From contig NZ_FOUI01000014.1 of the NCBI RefSeq assembly GCF_900114825.1, positions 20,143 to 84,142 of the forward strand: a stretch of 64,000 nucleotides of DNA, written 5' to 3'. Origin of the DNA: Halopseudomonas yangmingensis. GTDB lineage: Bacteria > Pseudomonadota > Gammaproteobacteria > Pseudomonadales > Pseudomonadaceae. The position numbers were made by a program, and so were the translations under genes. Below the pieces are notes generated by a model. The model was not told where the DNA came from. It did not search any database and saw only the letters and a program-made list of their open reading frames with translations. Shown here in pieces: positions 8,314 to 16,636 of the stretch. Within the stretch, counting starts at the first letter, position 1. Every line of letters begins with the position of its first letter.

Positions 8314-10203
8314 ATGACTGACGAAATCAAGAAGGACGAGCAAAAGCCCGACAGCCCCAGCCGTCGCCGCTTCCTCGGAGGCACCGCAGCCGTTGGCCTG
8401 CTGGGCGCAGCCGGTGCCACCGGCGGCATGCTGATGAAAAGCACCCCGGCTACCGCCGCCCCGGCAAAATCCGGCAACAGCCCGCACGTCCCGCTGGGTG
8501 AGCTGGATGAGTACTACGGTTTCTGGAGTGGCGGTCACTCCGGCGAAGTACGCGTCTATGGCGTACCCTCGATGCGCGAAATCATGCGCATTCCGGTATT
8601 CAACCACTGCTCGGCCACCGGCTGGGGCCACACCAACGAATCCAAGCGGATCATGGGCGACAGCCACCGCTTCTTCAACGGTGATGCTCACCACCCGCAC
8701 GTCAGCTATACCGACGGTAGCCACGACGGCCGCTACCTGTTTATCAACGACAAGGCCAACACCCGCGTCGCACGTATCCGCCTGGATGTATTCAAGACCG
8801 ACGCCATGGTTACTGTACCGAACGTCCAGGCGATTCACGGCCTGCGTCTGCAGAAAGCCCCGCGTACCGGCTATGTATTTGCCAACGGCGAGTACATGGT
8901 GCCAAAGCCGAATGACGGCCGTGACCTGAACGATCCCAGCAAGTACTTCACCATGTACAGCGCGATTGACGCCGACACCATGGAAGTCAAGTGGCAGGTA
9001 CTGGTCGATGGCAACCTCGACAACACCGATGCCGACTACACCGGCAAGTACGCTGCCGCTACCTGCTACAACTCCGAGGGAGAGGTCAGCCTGGCCGGCA
9101 AGATGCGCGCCGAGCGTGACTGGGTGGTGGTATTCAACATCCACCTGATCGAGGAAGCCGTCAAGAACGGTGACTTCACTACCATCGGCGACTCCAAGGT
9201 GCCGGTAGTGAACGGTCGCCGGGGCTCCAAGGTAACCCGCTACATTCCGGTTCCAAAGAACCCGCATGGCTGCAACACCTCCACCGATGGCAAGTACTTC
9301 ATCGCCGCCGGCAAGCTGTCGCCGACCGTTACCATGATCGAAATCGCCAAGCTCGACGACCTGTTCGCCGGCAAACTGAGTGATGAGCGTGATGTGGTAG
9401 CCGCCGAGCCGGAGCTGGGCCTCGGGCCACTGCACACCACCTATGACGGTCGCGGCTTTGCCTACACCTCACTGTTCCTCGACAGCCAGATCGTCAAGTG
9501 GGACATGGAAAAGGCGGTACGCAACTACAACGGCGAGAACGTCGAGTACATCGTACAAAAGCTGGACGTGCACTATCAGCCGGGCCACAACCATGCGACC
9601 CTCTCGGAGTCCAAGGACGCTGATGGCAAGTGGCTGTTCTCGCTGAACAAGTTCTCCAAGGACCGTTACCTGCCGGTAGGCCCGCTGCACCCGGAAAACG
9701 ATCAGATGATCGATATCTCCGGTGACCAGATGGTACTGGTGCACGACACCCCGACCTTTGCCGAACCGCATGATGCCACCGTCATCCGTCGCGACCAGAT
9801 CAAGACCAAGCAGATCTGGGAGCGTAACGACCCCTACTTCGCCGACACCATCGCCATGGCCAAGGCCGACGGCGTGGACGTCTACACCGAAAGCAAGATC
9901 ATCCGCGACGGCAACAAGGTACGCGTATACATGACCTCGGTGGCGCCGAGCTTCGGCATCAACGAGTTCACCGTGAAGAAGGGCAATGAAGTTACCGTGA
10001 TCGTCACCAACCTCGACCAGATCGAGGACCTGACCCACGGCTTCTGCATGGTCGACCACGGCGTGAGCATGGAGGTCAGCCCGCAACAGACCGCCTCGAT
10101 CACCTTCACCGCAGACAGGGCCGGCGTGTTCTGGTACTACTGCAACTGGTTCTGCCACGCCCTGCATATGGAGATGGGCGGGCGCATGCTGGTTGAAGCC
10201 TGA
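8314..10203 (+). CDS. nosZ: Nitrous oxide reductase NosZ (clade I, Tat-exported)
   Basis: Periplasmic multicopper enzyme reducing N2O to N2. 629 residues. The N-terminus is a twin-arginine signal (SRRRFLGG), which marks clade I NosZ. A seven-bladed propeller holds the CuZ histidines, including the DAHHPHVSY motif near 125. The C-terminal cupredoxin carries the CuA ligands Cys610, Cys614, His618 and Met621. An AGAGGAAA ribosome site precedes the ATG; the gene starts 48 bases after nosR. All key copper-site motifs that I can identify are intact. Confidence 0.97.
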   Translation: MTDEIKKDEQKPDSPSRRRFLGGTAAVGLLGAAGATGGMLMKSTPATAAPAKSGNSPHVPLGELDEYYGFWSGGHSGEVRVYGVPSMREIMRIPVFNHCSATGWGHTNESKRIMGDSHRFFNGDAHHPHVSYTDGSHDGRYLFINDKANTRVARIRLDVFKTDAMVTVPNVQAIHGLRLQKAPRTGYVFANGEYMVPKPNDGRDLNDPSKYFTMYSAIDADTMEVKWQVLVDGNLDNTDADYTGKYAAATCYNSEGEVSLAGKMRAERDWVVVFNIHLIEEAVKNGDFTTIGDSKVPVVNGRRGSKVTRYIPVPKNPHGCNTSTDGKYFIAAGKLSPTVTMIEIAKLDDLFAGKLSDERDVVAAEPELGLGPLHTTYDGRGFAYTSLFLDSQIVKWDMEKAVRNYNGENVEYIVQKLDVHYQPGHNHATLSESKDADGKWLFSLNKFSKDRYLPVGPLHPENDQMIDISGDQMVLVHDTPTFAEPHDATVIRRDQIKTKQIWERNDPYFADTIAMAKADGVDVYTESKIIRDGNKVRVYMTSVAPSFGINEFTVKKGNEVTVIVTNLDQIEDLTHGFCMVDHGVSMEVSPQQTASITFTADRAGVFWYYCNWFCHALHMEMGGRMLVEA

Positions 10204-10221
10204 TCCTCACTCGGGAGATCT

Positions 10222-10254
10222 GACCGGGGGCATCCGTTAGGGATGCCCCCGGTC
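10222..10254 (+). terminator. Strong hairpin between nosZ and nosD
   Basis: A 14-base perfect inverted repeat (10222-10235 against 10241-10254) encloses a 5-base loop. It lacks a run of T, so it is more likely an mRNA-stabilising or processing structure or a leaky attenuator than a full terminator. It lies just downstream of nosZ and ends 9 bases before the nosD start, which has no clear Shine-Dalgarno site. Confidence 0.7.
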
Positions 10255-10263
10255 TTCATAAAC

Positions 10264-11556
10264 ATGAAGATCACACAGACTTTCTTGCTGACCGCCCTGA
10301 TCGGCTGGTCAACACTGCTGTCAGCCGCCATCATCCAGGTTGCTCCGGGTGAGTTGCCCGCACGCCTGGCCGAAGCGCAGGACGGCGACCATCTGCACTT
10401 GCTGGCTGGCGAACATATCGGTTCGATCGTCATCGAGCGCAGCATTCGACTGACCGCTGAACCCGACGCTGTTGTTGACGGCGAGGGCACCGGCAGCATC
10501 CTCACAGTCAAGGCCCCGGATGTCACCGTGGACGGCCTGACGCTACGCAATGCCGGCCGGCTGATTGCCGAACTGGAAGCAGGCATATTCGTTGGCCGCA
10601 ATGCTGACAATGCACGCATCCTCAACAACCGCATCTATGCCCGCGCCTTTGGCATCTGGCTGGATTCCTCGAAGGACAGCTGGCTGGAGGGCAACCATAT
10701 CAGTGGTGACGTAAGTCTGCGTTCCCAGGATCGCGGCAACGGCCTGCACCTGTTCAACGTCAGCAAGGCCACCGTCAAGAATAATCGCGTCGAACTGACC
10801 CGTGACGGTATCTACATGGATGCCAGCAATAACAACCGGCTGATCGGCAACCAGCTGCACGACCAGCGTTACGGCGTGCACTACATGTTTTCACACTTCA
10901 ACGAGATTGCCGGCAACCGTACCTGGGGCAACCGTACCGGCTTTGCGCTGATGGCTTCACACACACTGCACGTTCACGGCAACCATGCCGATGGCGACCA
11001 GAACTACGGCTTTCTGCTGAATGACCTGAAGAACTCGACCATCGAGAACAATACCGCCCTGAACATCGACCACGGCACATCACCCGGCACTGATGTCCGG
11101 ATTACCGGTGCCGAGGGCAAGGCGCTGTTCCTGTATAACGCCAACAGCAACGTGATCCGCGACAACCTGATGGCCAACACCGCCATTGGCGTGCACCTGA
11201 CTGCCGGCTCCAGCAACAACCGCATCTACCGTAACAATCTGGTCAACAACCGCTCCCAGGTCATGTATGTGGCAACCGGCGGCAGCGAGTGGTCCCACGA
11301 CGGGCAAGGCAACTTCTGGACCGACTACGTTGGTTGGGATATGGACAGCGACGGCATTGGCGATGTCGCCCACGAACCCAATGATGCCGTCGACCGCTTG
11401 CTGTGGACCTACCCGATGGCCCGGGTTTTGATGAACAGCCCGGCTGTGCAATTACTGCGCTGGGTGCAGCGCGCCTTCCCGGTCCTGCGACCGCCGGGAG
11501 TCAAGGACAGCTTCCCGCTGATGCGCCCTACCCGTTCCCTGGAGGAAGTTTCATGA
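10264..11556 (+). CDS. nosD: Periplasmic copper-site maturation protein NosD
   Basis: Right-handed beta-helix (CASH domain) protein that works with NosFY and NosL to assemble the CuZ site of NosZ. 430 residues. A signal peptide ends near residue 22 (TLLSAAI). Many Asn-rich helix turns follow, such as NRIYARAFGIWL and NSTIENNTALN. The ATG at 10264 is preferred to an in-frame ATG at 10243 because the latter sits inside the hairpin and precedes the signal sequence. The stop overlaps the nosF ATG (ATGA). Confidence 0.95.
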   Translation: MKITQTFLLTALIGWSTLLSAAIIQVAPGELPARLAEAQDGDHLHLLAGEHIGSIVIERSIRLTAEPDAVVDGEGTGSILTVKAPDVTVDGLTLRNAGRLIAELEAGIFVGRNADNARILNNRIYARAFGIWLDSSKDSWLEGNHISGDVSLRSQDRGNGLHLFNVSKATVKNNRVELTRDGIYMDASNNNRLIGNQLHDQRYGVHYMFSHFNEIAGNRTWGNRTGFALMASHTLHVHGNHADGDQNYGFLLNDLKNSTIENNTALNIDHGTSPGTDVRITGAEGKALFLYNANSNVIRDNLMANTAIGVHLTAGSSNNRIYRNNLVNNRSQVMYVATGGSEWSHDGQGNFWTDYVGWDMDSDGIGDVAHEPNDAVDRLLWTYPMARVLMNSPAVQLLRWVQRAFPVLRPPGVKDSFPLMRPTRSLEEVS

Positions 11557-12479
11557 GTTCAGTTGTCAGCCTGCATCAGGCCGGTCGCAGCTTCGGCAAG
11601 CTCGAAGCGCTGAAACCCCTGACCCTGAGTGTTGAACCCGGCGAAGTGCTTGGCTTGCTCGGCCACAACGGCGCCGGCAAATCGACCATGATGAAAATGG
11701 TGCTTGGTGTACTGGCGCCCAGCACGGGCAGTGTAAAGGTGCTCGGCGAGGACCCGCGTGGCGCCAATGCGCATACCTTGCGCACCCGGCTGGGCTACCT
11801 GCCGGAAAACGTCAGTTTCTATGACAACCTTAACGGCCGTGAAGTACTTCACTATTTTGCCCGTCTCAAGCGTATCGACAGACGCCAGGCAGACCAGTTA
11901 CTCGAGCGTGTGGGGCTGGCGCATGCCGCCGATCGTCGTGTGCGCACCTACTCCAAGGGCATGCGCCAACGACTCGGGCTGGCTCAGGCACTGCTCGGCG
12001 AGCCACGCTTGCTGGTGCTTGACGAGCCTACCGTGGGCCTGGACCCTATGGCAGTACTGGATGTCTACGGCATGATTGATGAACTGCGTGGCAAGGGCAC
12101 CAGTGTGATTCTCTGCTCCCATGTTTTACCGGGTGTCGAACCCTACATCGACCGCGTGGCGATTCTCTGCCAGGGTCAGTTGCTGGCGACCGGCACTATC
12201 GATGAACTGCGCCAGCAGGCTGGTCTGCCGCTACGCATAGAGGCTCGCGGCGAGGAACTGGACGCACGCCTTGGCCACCAGCTGGCAGAGATAGCCGTGC
12301 AACTGGTCAGCCATGATCGCCAGCAACTGCTGCTGGAATCGCCGCCCGCCAGCAAGCTGGACGCCCTGCGCCTGCTGCTGCAGCAACCCAGCATCAGCGA
12401 CATCAATGTACAGGCACCGGCACTGGATGCCCTGTATGCCCATTTCGACACTGTTGGCCGCAGCGCGGAGGCCCACTGA
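11553..12479 (+). CDS. nosF: ABC transporter ATPase NosF
   Basis: ATP-binding subunit of the NosFY complex that delivers a sulfur species or energises NosD for CuZ assembly. 308 residues. Walker A is GHNGAGKS (37-44), the signature is YSKGMRQRL, and Walker B is LLVLDEPT with a following H-loop (CSHVLPG). A C-terminal extension of about 100 residues is typical of this family. It is preceded by GGAGGAAG and translationally coupled to both neighbours. Confidence 0.95.
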   Translation: MSSVVSLHQAGRSFGKLEALKPLTLSVEPGEVLGLLGHNGAGKSTMMKMVLGVLAPSTGSVKVLGEDPRGANAHTLRTRLGYLPENVSFYDNLNGREVLHYFARLKRIDRRQADQLLERVGLAHAADRRVRTYSKGMRQRLGLAQALLGEPRLLVLDEPTVGLDPMAVLDVYGMIDELRGKGTSVILCSHVLPGVEPYIDRVAILCQGQLLATGTIDELRQQAGLPLRIEARGEELDARLGHQLAEIAVQLVSHDRQQLLLESPPASKLDALRLLLQQPSISDINVQAPALDALYAHFDTVGRSAEAH

Positions 12480-13309
12480 TGCAAGCCATTCTGATCGTAG
12501 CCGGCAAGGAGTTCCGTGACGGACTGCGCAACCGCTGGATAGTTGCCATTACCCTGGCCTTTGCGCTGCTGGCAATGGGACTCGCCTGGTTCGGTGCTGC
12601 CGCCTCGGGTGAGGTCGGCTTTACCCGCATTTCCACCACCATTGTCAGTCTGGCCAGCCTGGCGGTTTTCCTGATCCCCCTGATCGCTCTGCTGCTGGCC
12701 TATGACAGCATCGTTGGCGAGGATGAGCAGGGTACACTGCTGCTTCTGCTGACCTATCCGCTGACCCGCAGCGGTCTGCTGGCAGGCAAGTTCCTTGGCC
12801 ACGGACTGATTCTGGCGCTGTCCACCGCACTGGGCTTCGGTATTGCAGCTGTTCTGATCGTCTTGCTGGCGGAACAGGCCACCTTCGCCAATCTGGCCGG
12901 CCCCTTCGGTCTGTTCATCCTCAGTGCGATCCTGCTCGGCTGGTGCTTTCTGGCGCTGGCCTATCTGATCAGTGTCAGCACCCGGATCAAGTCACGGGCA
13001 GCCGGCCTGGCATTGTTGACCTGGTTCCTCTTTGTGCTGGTCTACGATCTGGTGCTTCTGGGCATGCTGGTAGGTACCGAAGGCAAGATCGACGGTGGCT
13101 TGTTCCGCTTCCTGCTGTTGATCAACCCGACCGATGTGTTCCGTCTGGTCAACCTGCTGGGCTTTGAAGAAAGTGCCGCCAGTAGCGGTCTGTTGAGTGT
13201 ATTCCAGGACCAGAGCCATTCTGTGGGCGGCTTGCTGGCGATTCTTGCTGGCTGGATTCTGGTGCCCCTGTCACTGGCTGCGGCGCTGTTCGCCGCGCGC
13301 AAGAGCTGA
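12479..13309 (+). CDS. nosY: ABC transporter permease NosY
   Basis: Inner-membrane partner of NosF, 276 residues, with six hydrophobic segments of the ABC-2 type. The conserved cytoplasmic stretch EDEQGTLLLLLTYPLTR at about 81-97 is characteristic. Its ATG overlaps the nosF TGA (TGATG). Confidence 0.95.
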   Translation: MQAILIVAGKEFRDGLRNRWIVAITLAFALLAMGLAWFGAAASGEVGFTRISTTIVSLASLAVFLIPLIALLLAYDSIVGEDEQGTLLLLLTYPLTRSGLLAGKFLGHGLILALSTALGFGIAAVLIVLLAEQATFANLAGPFGLFILSAILLGWCFLALAYLISVSTRIKSRAAGLALLTWFLFVLVYDLVLLGMLVGTEGKIDGGLFRFLLLINPTDVFRLVNLLGFEESAASSGLLSVFQDQSHSVGGLLAILAGWILVPLSLAAALFAARKS

Positions 13310-13329
13310 TTTCCCCAAGGAGAAGCCCC

Positions 13330-13926
13330 ATGATCAATCGTCGACAGATGCTCCTGCTGCTGGCCAGCGTACCGGTACTGAAACTGGTTGGCTGCAGTGG
13401 CGACGGTGGCAACCAGGCCGCCAGCTGCACCCCGTTGATTCTTACTGATGAGCATGACTGCGCCTTGTGCGGCATGACCATTGTCAACTACCCGGGTCCG
13501 AAGGCTCAGGCTTGCCTGCGCGACGGCCGCATTCTGCCTTTCTGTTCGGTACATGACATGCTGTCCTGGGCCTGGCAGCCGGAATCAGCGCCAGCCATCA
13601 GTCTGCTGATGGTGCACGACCTGTCGCGCACCAGCTGGCACGAGCCGGCGGACGATGCCTGGATGCCCGCAGAAGATGCGATCTATGTGATCGGTCATGA
13701 CCAGCCGGGGGCCATGGGCCATTCGCCGGCGCCCTTCTCTTCGCGCCCGGATGCCAAGGCGTTTTCCGAGCGTCATGGCGGCCGATTGTTTGCCTATGCC
13801 GATCTGAACTTCGAGAATTTCCGCGGCGACCAGCCTCCTCGCCAGCACAGCATGCCGCAAATGCAGGAACATCAGCAGGACCACCAGCATCAGCACCAGA
13901 TGCAGCATGGTCAGGATCACGGTTAG
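13330..13926 (+). CDS. nosL: Copper chaperone lipoprotein NosL with His-rich tail
   Basis: Outer-membrane or periplasmic lipoprotein that binds Cu(I) for NosZ maturation. 198 residues. The lipobox ends at Cys22 (LVGCSG). The copper motif CALCGMTI is near residues 45-52, followed by the second domain. The last 30 residues are dominated by His, Gln and Met, a feature I do not associate with most NosL proteins and which may add metal binding. AAGGAG ribosome site. No tatE-like gene follows, unlike in P. stutzeri. Confidence 0.93.
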   Translation: MINRRQMLLLLASVPVLKLVGCSGDGGNQAASCTPLILTDEHDCALCGMTIVNYPGPKAQACLRDGRILPFCSVHDMLSWAWQPESAPAISLLMVHDLSRTSWHEPADDAWMPAEDAIYVIGHDQPGAMGHSPAPFSSRPDAKAFSERHGGRLFAYADLNFENFRGDQPPRQHSMPQMQEHQQDHQHQHQMQHGQDHG

Positions 13927-13967
13927 AGACCAAGGCCTGGTCTGCGCCAGCCCAAGGTTTTCCTTGG
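13927..13967 (+). terminator. Paired short hairpins after nosL
   Basis: Immediately after the nosL stop, AGACCA/TGGTCT (13927-13943) forms one small hairpin, and CCAAGG-TTTT-CCTTGG (13952-13967) forms a second. Neither is followed by a strong T run. They may end or attenuate the nos transcript. Confidence 0.4.
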
Positions 13968-14015
13968 CTCGGGCCGCTGTTAACCTGTGTTGCCCACCCA
14001 GCCAACGAGGCCGCC

Positions 14016-15908
14016 ATGCAGGTCGAACTGATCGAGATTCGCGACCATCTTAGCCGTTTTCCGCCCTTCGACGGTCTGCCCGAGGACACGCTGGCAGACC
14101 TCGCAAGACAGGTTGAGATCGGCTATTTCAAAGCGGGCACGCAAATTCTCGAATTTGCCCAGCCGATTACCGATTTGCACTACATCCGCAGCGGAGCCGT
14201 TGAGGTGCAGCGGCGCAACGGGGATCTGTACAACCGGCTGGGTGAGGGAGACTTCTTCGGTCAGGCCGGTTTGCTTCGGCATAACCGTACGCGCTTTCCG
14301 GTACGCGCCATCGAAGACACGCTGATCTATTTTATTCCCGATGTACTGTTCCAGCAGTTATGTGACGAGCACGACGGTTTTGCCGAGTTTGTTGGCGCTG
14401 AAGGTCAGTCACCGCTGAAGTCGGCAATCACCAATCAGGGCAAAGCCAGCGAACTGCAGAACATCCGCGTGCGCACGCTGATCAATCGGCTGCCGGTGAC
14501 CGTACAGGAAGATGCCACCCTGCAACAGGCCGCACAGATCATGACCGAGCAGAGCATTTCCTCGCTGATGGTCGTGGCGGCCGAGGGCACTGACATCGCG
14601 CACCAGGGACCGCAAATGGTCGGCATTGTCACCGACCGTGATTTTCGCACCCGGGTGGTAGCCGAAAGCCTGCCCGCCAGCACCCTGATCTGCGAGGTGA
14701 TGTCGCGCGATCCAATTACCGTGCAGGATGACGATTCGGTGTTCGATGCCATGCTGTGCATGCTCAGGCACAACATCCATCACCTGCCGATCCTGCACCG
14801 GCGGCGTCCGGTGGGTGTTATCAGTCTCTCCGACATTATCCGCTACGAGACCCAGAGCAGCCTGTATCTGGTTACCAACATCTTTAACAAGCACAGCATT
14901 GAGGATCTGGCGGCGCTGCAGCCGGATGTGCGTGCCACCTATGTCCGCATGGTCAATGATCAGGCCACTGCTCAAATGATCGGTCGATCCATGTCCAGCA
15001 TCGGGCGCGGCTTTACCCAGCGCCTGCTGGAACTGGCGCATGAGCGCTTCGGGCCAGCTCCCGTTCCCTACTGCTTTATGGCCCACGGCTCAATGGCGCG
15101 CGACGAGCAACTGGTGGTCACCGATCAGGACAATGCGCTGATCCTCGATGACAGCTATGACCCGGCGCTGCATGGCGAGTATTTCCGGCAACTGGCGGAG
15201 TTCGTCTGTGATGGTCTGGCCGCCTGCGGTTACACCCATTGCAAGGGCGGCATCATGGCCAGCAATGAGCAATGGCGCCAGCCGTTGCGCGTGTGGAAGA
15301 ACTATTTCAGCGACTGGATTCGCCGCCCCAACCCGGAAGCCCTGCTCAACAGCAGCATTTTCTTCGACCTGGACCCGGTAGCCGGCGAAATCGAGCTGGC
15401 AGAGAGCCTGCGTGATTTGCTGGCCGAACAGGCTGCACGCAACGAGCCATTCCTCGCGGCGCTGGCGCGTAATGCGCTGAACCGCACACCGCCGCTGGGA
15501 ATCTTCCGCACCTTTGTGATGGAAAAGGACGGCGAACAGAACAACATCATCAACCTCAAGCGCCGTGGCACCGCCCCCCTCACCGACCTGATCCGTGTGC
15601 ATGCGCTGGCCTGTGGCAGCAAGGCACAGAACTCCTTTGAACGGCTGGATGCGATTGCCGCCACAAAGTTGATGCCGCCGGAGTCAGTGGAAAAATTGCG
15701 TTATGCCCTGGAGTTTCTCAGTCTGGTACGGATACGTCATCAAGCCATGGATATCGAGGCGGGACGCGAGCCGGATAACGATATCGAGCCGGAAAAGATT
15801 TCCGCCGCCGAACGCCACAGCCTCAAGGATGCCTTCCAGGTATTGAGCAATGCGCAGAAATTCCTGCGCTTCCGCTATCCCAGCCTGCCTGCGGTACGCA
15901 AGTTGTGA
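14016..15908 (+). CDS. Cyclic-nucleotide-binding/CBS/DUF294 nucleotidyltransferase signalling protein
   Basis: Predicted cytoplasmic signal-transduction protein, 630 residues. Domain order: cNMP-binding-like domain (about 10-125), tandem CBS pair (about 155-285, with GIVTDRDFR and GVISLSDIIRYE), then a DUF294 nucleotidyltransferase domain with GSMARDEQ near 358 and the acidic DQDN, and a C-terminal helical domain (about 490-625). The domain set resembles bacterial uridylyltransferase-like regulators whose substrate is unknown. The stop overlaps the GTG of the next gene, so the two are coupled. In P. aeruginosa a similar pair sits near acetate permease and a BCCT transporter (from memory). Confidence 0.85.
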   Translation: MQVELIEIRDHLSRFPPFDGLPEDTLADLARQVEIGYFKAGTQILEFAQPITDLHYIRSGAVEVQRRNGDLYNRLGEGDFFGQAGLLRHNRTRFPVRAIEDTLIYFIPDVLFQQLCDEHDGFAEFVGAEGQSPLKSAITNQGKASELQNIRVRTLINRLPVTVQEDATLQQAAQIMTEQSISSLMVVAAEGTDIAHQGPQMVGIVTDRDFRTRVVAESLPASTLICEVMSRDPITVQDDDSVFDAMLCMLRHNIHHLPILHRRRPVGVISLSDIIRYETQSSLYLVTNIFNKHSIEDLAALQPDVRATYVRMVNDQATAQMIGRSMSSIGRGFTQRLLELAHERFGPAPVPYCFMAHGSMARDEQLVVTDQDNALILDDSYDPALHGEYFRQLAEFVCDGLAACGYTHCKGGIMASNEQWRQPLRVWKNYFSDWIRRPNPEALLNSSIFFDLDPVAGEIELAESLRDLLAEQAARNEPFLAALARNALNRTPPLGIFRTFVMEKDGEQNNIINLKRRGTAPLTDLIRVHALACGSKAQNSFERLDAIAATKLMPPESVEKLRYALEFLSLVRIRHQAMDIEAGREPDNDIEPEKISAAERHSLKDAFQVLSNAQKFLRFRYPSLPAVRKL

Positions 15909-16627
15909 GGCCGCCCCCCCCCCAACCGCGAGGCCCGGACTGGCAGCGCCTGCTGGCCAGCCTTGGACAGACTGCCCGCGCGCCCGGTTTGCGCGATTTT
16001 TACCAGAGTGGCTGCGTGTCAGCCGACACACCATTGGCTGAAGTGCCGCTGGTCGCTCTGGATGTGGAAACCACCGGCCTGGACCCGCGCCGGCACTCGA
16101 TTGTCAGCATCGGGCTGATGCCCTTTGATCTACAGAGGATTCGCTGCGCCGATGCCTGGTACCGGGTGGTTCGCCCGGACACCCCACTGAGTCCGGAATC
16201 GGTGACCTTCCATCGCATCACCCACAGCGAGATCAGCCAGGCGCCCTCGCTTGACGAGGTCATGGACGAGTTGTTGCAGCAGTTACGCGGGAAGGTGATG
16301 GTGGTGCATTACCGCACCATTGAGCGCGGTTTTCTCGACATGGCAGTGCGCCGGCGCTTTGCCGAGGGGTTGCAGTTTCCACTGATCGACAGCATGGAGC
16401 TGGAGGCCCGCCTGCACCGAGGCAGGCGTCAGCCGGGCATGCTGGCGCGGCTGCTGGGCCGCCAGCCCGCTTCGATCCGGCTGGCTGACAGCCGCTTGCG
16501 TTACGGTTTGCCGCTGTACCCGGCACACCACGCCCTGAGCGATGCGCTGGCTACTGCCGAACTGCTGCAAGCACAGGTCGCCACCCATTTCGACCCGCAA
16601 CAGCCTGTGCGCAACTTCTGGAGCTGA
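15905..16627 (+). CDS. DEDDh 3'-5' exonuclease (DnaQ-like), GTG start
   Basis: Exonuclease of the PolC/DnaQ epsilon superfamily, 240 residues. The catalytic set is visible: Asp53 and Glu55 in LDVETTGLD, a middle Asp in ERGFLDMA, and the HxxxxD motif in HHALSDALATAEL. It begins with GTG overlapping the TGA of the CBS gene. Codons 3 to 6 form a run of ten C (15914-15923) that encodes four prolines. It probably acts in a shared process with the upstream nucleotidyltransferase-like protein. Confidence 0.88.
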   Translation: MRPPPPQPRGPDWQRLLASLGQTARAPGLRDFYQSGCVSADTPLAEVPLVALDVETTGLDPRRHSIVSIGLMPFDLQRIRCADAWYRVVRPDTPLSPESVTFHRITHSEISQAPSLDEVMDELLQQLRGKVMVVHYRTIERGFLDMAVRRRFAEGLQFPLIDSMELEARLHRGRRQPGMLARLLGRQPASIRLADSRLRYGLPLYPAHHALSDALATAELLQAQVATHFDPQQPVRNFWS

Positions 16628-16636
16628 ACAGCCGCG

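Noticed and set aside
13927..14015. tatE-like gene after nosL, as in P. stutzeri
   Set aside because: The 89-base gap has no reading frame with a membrane segment.
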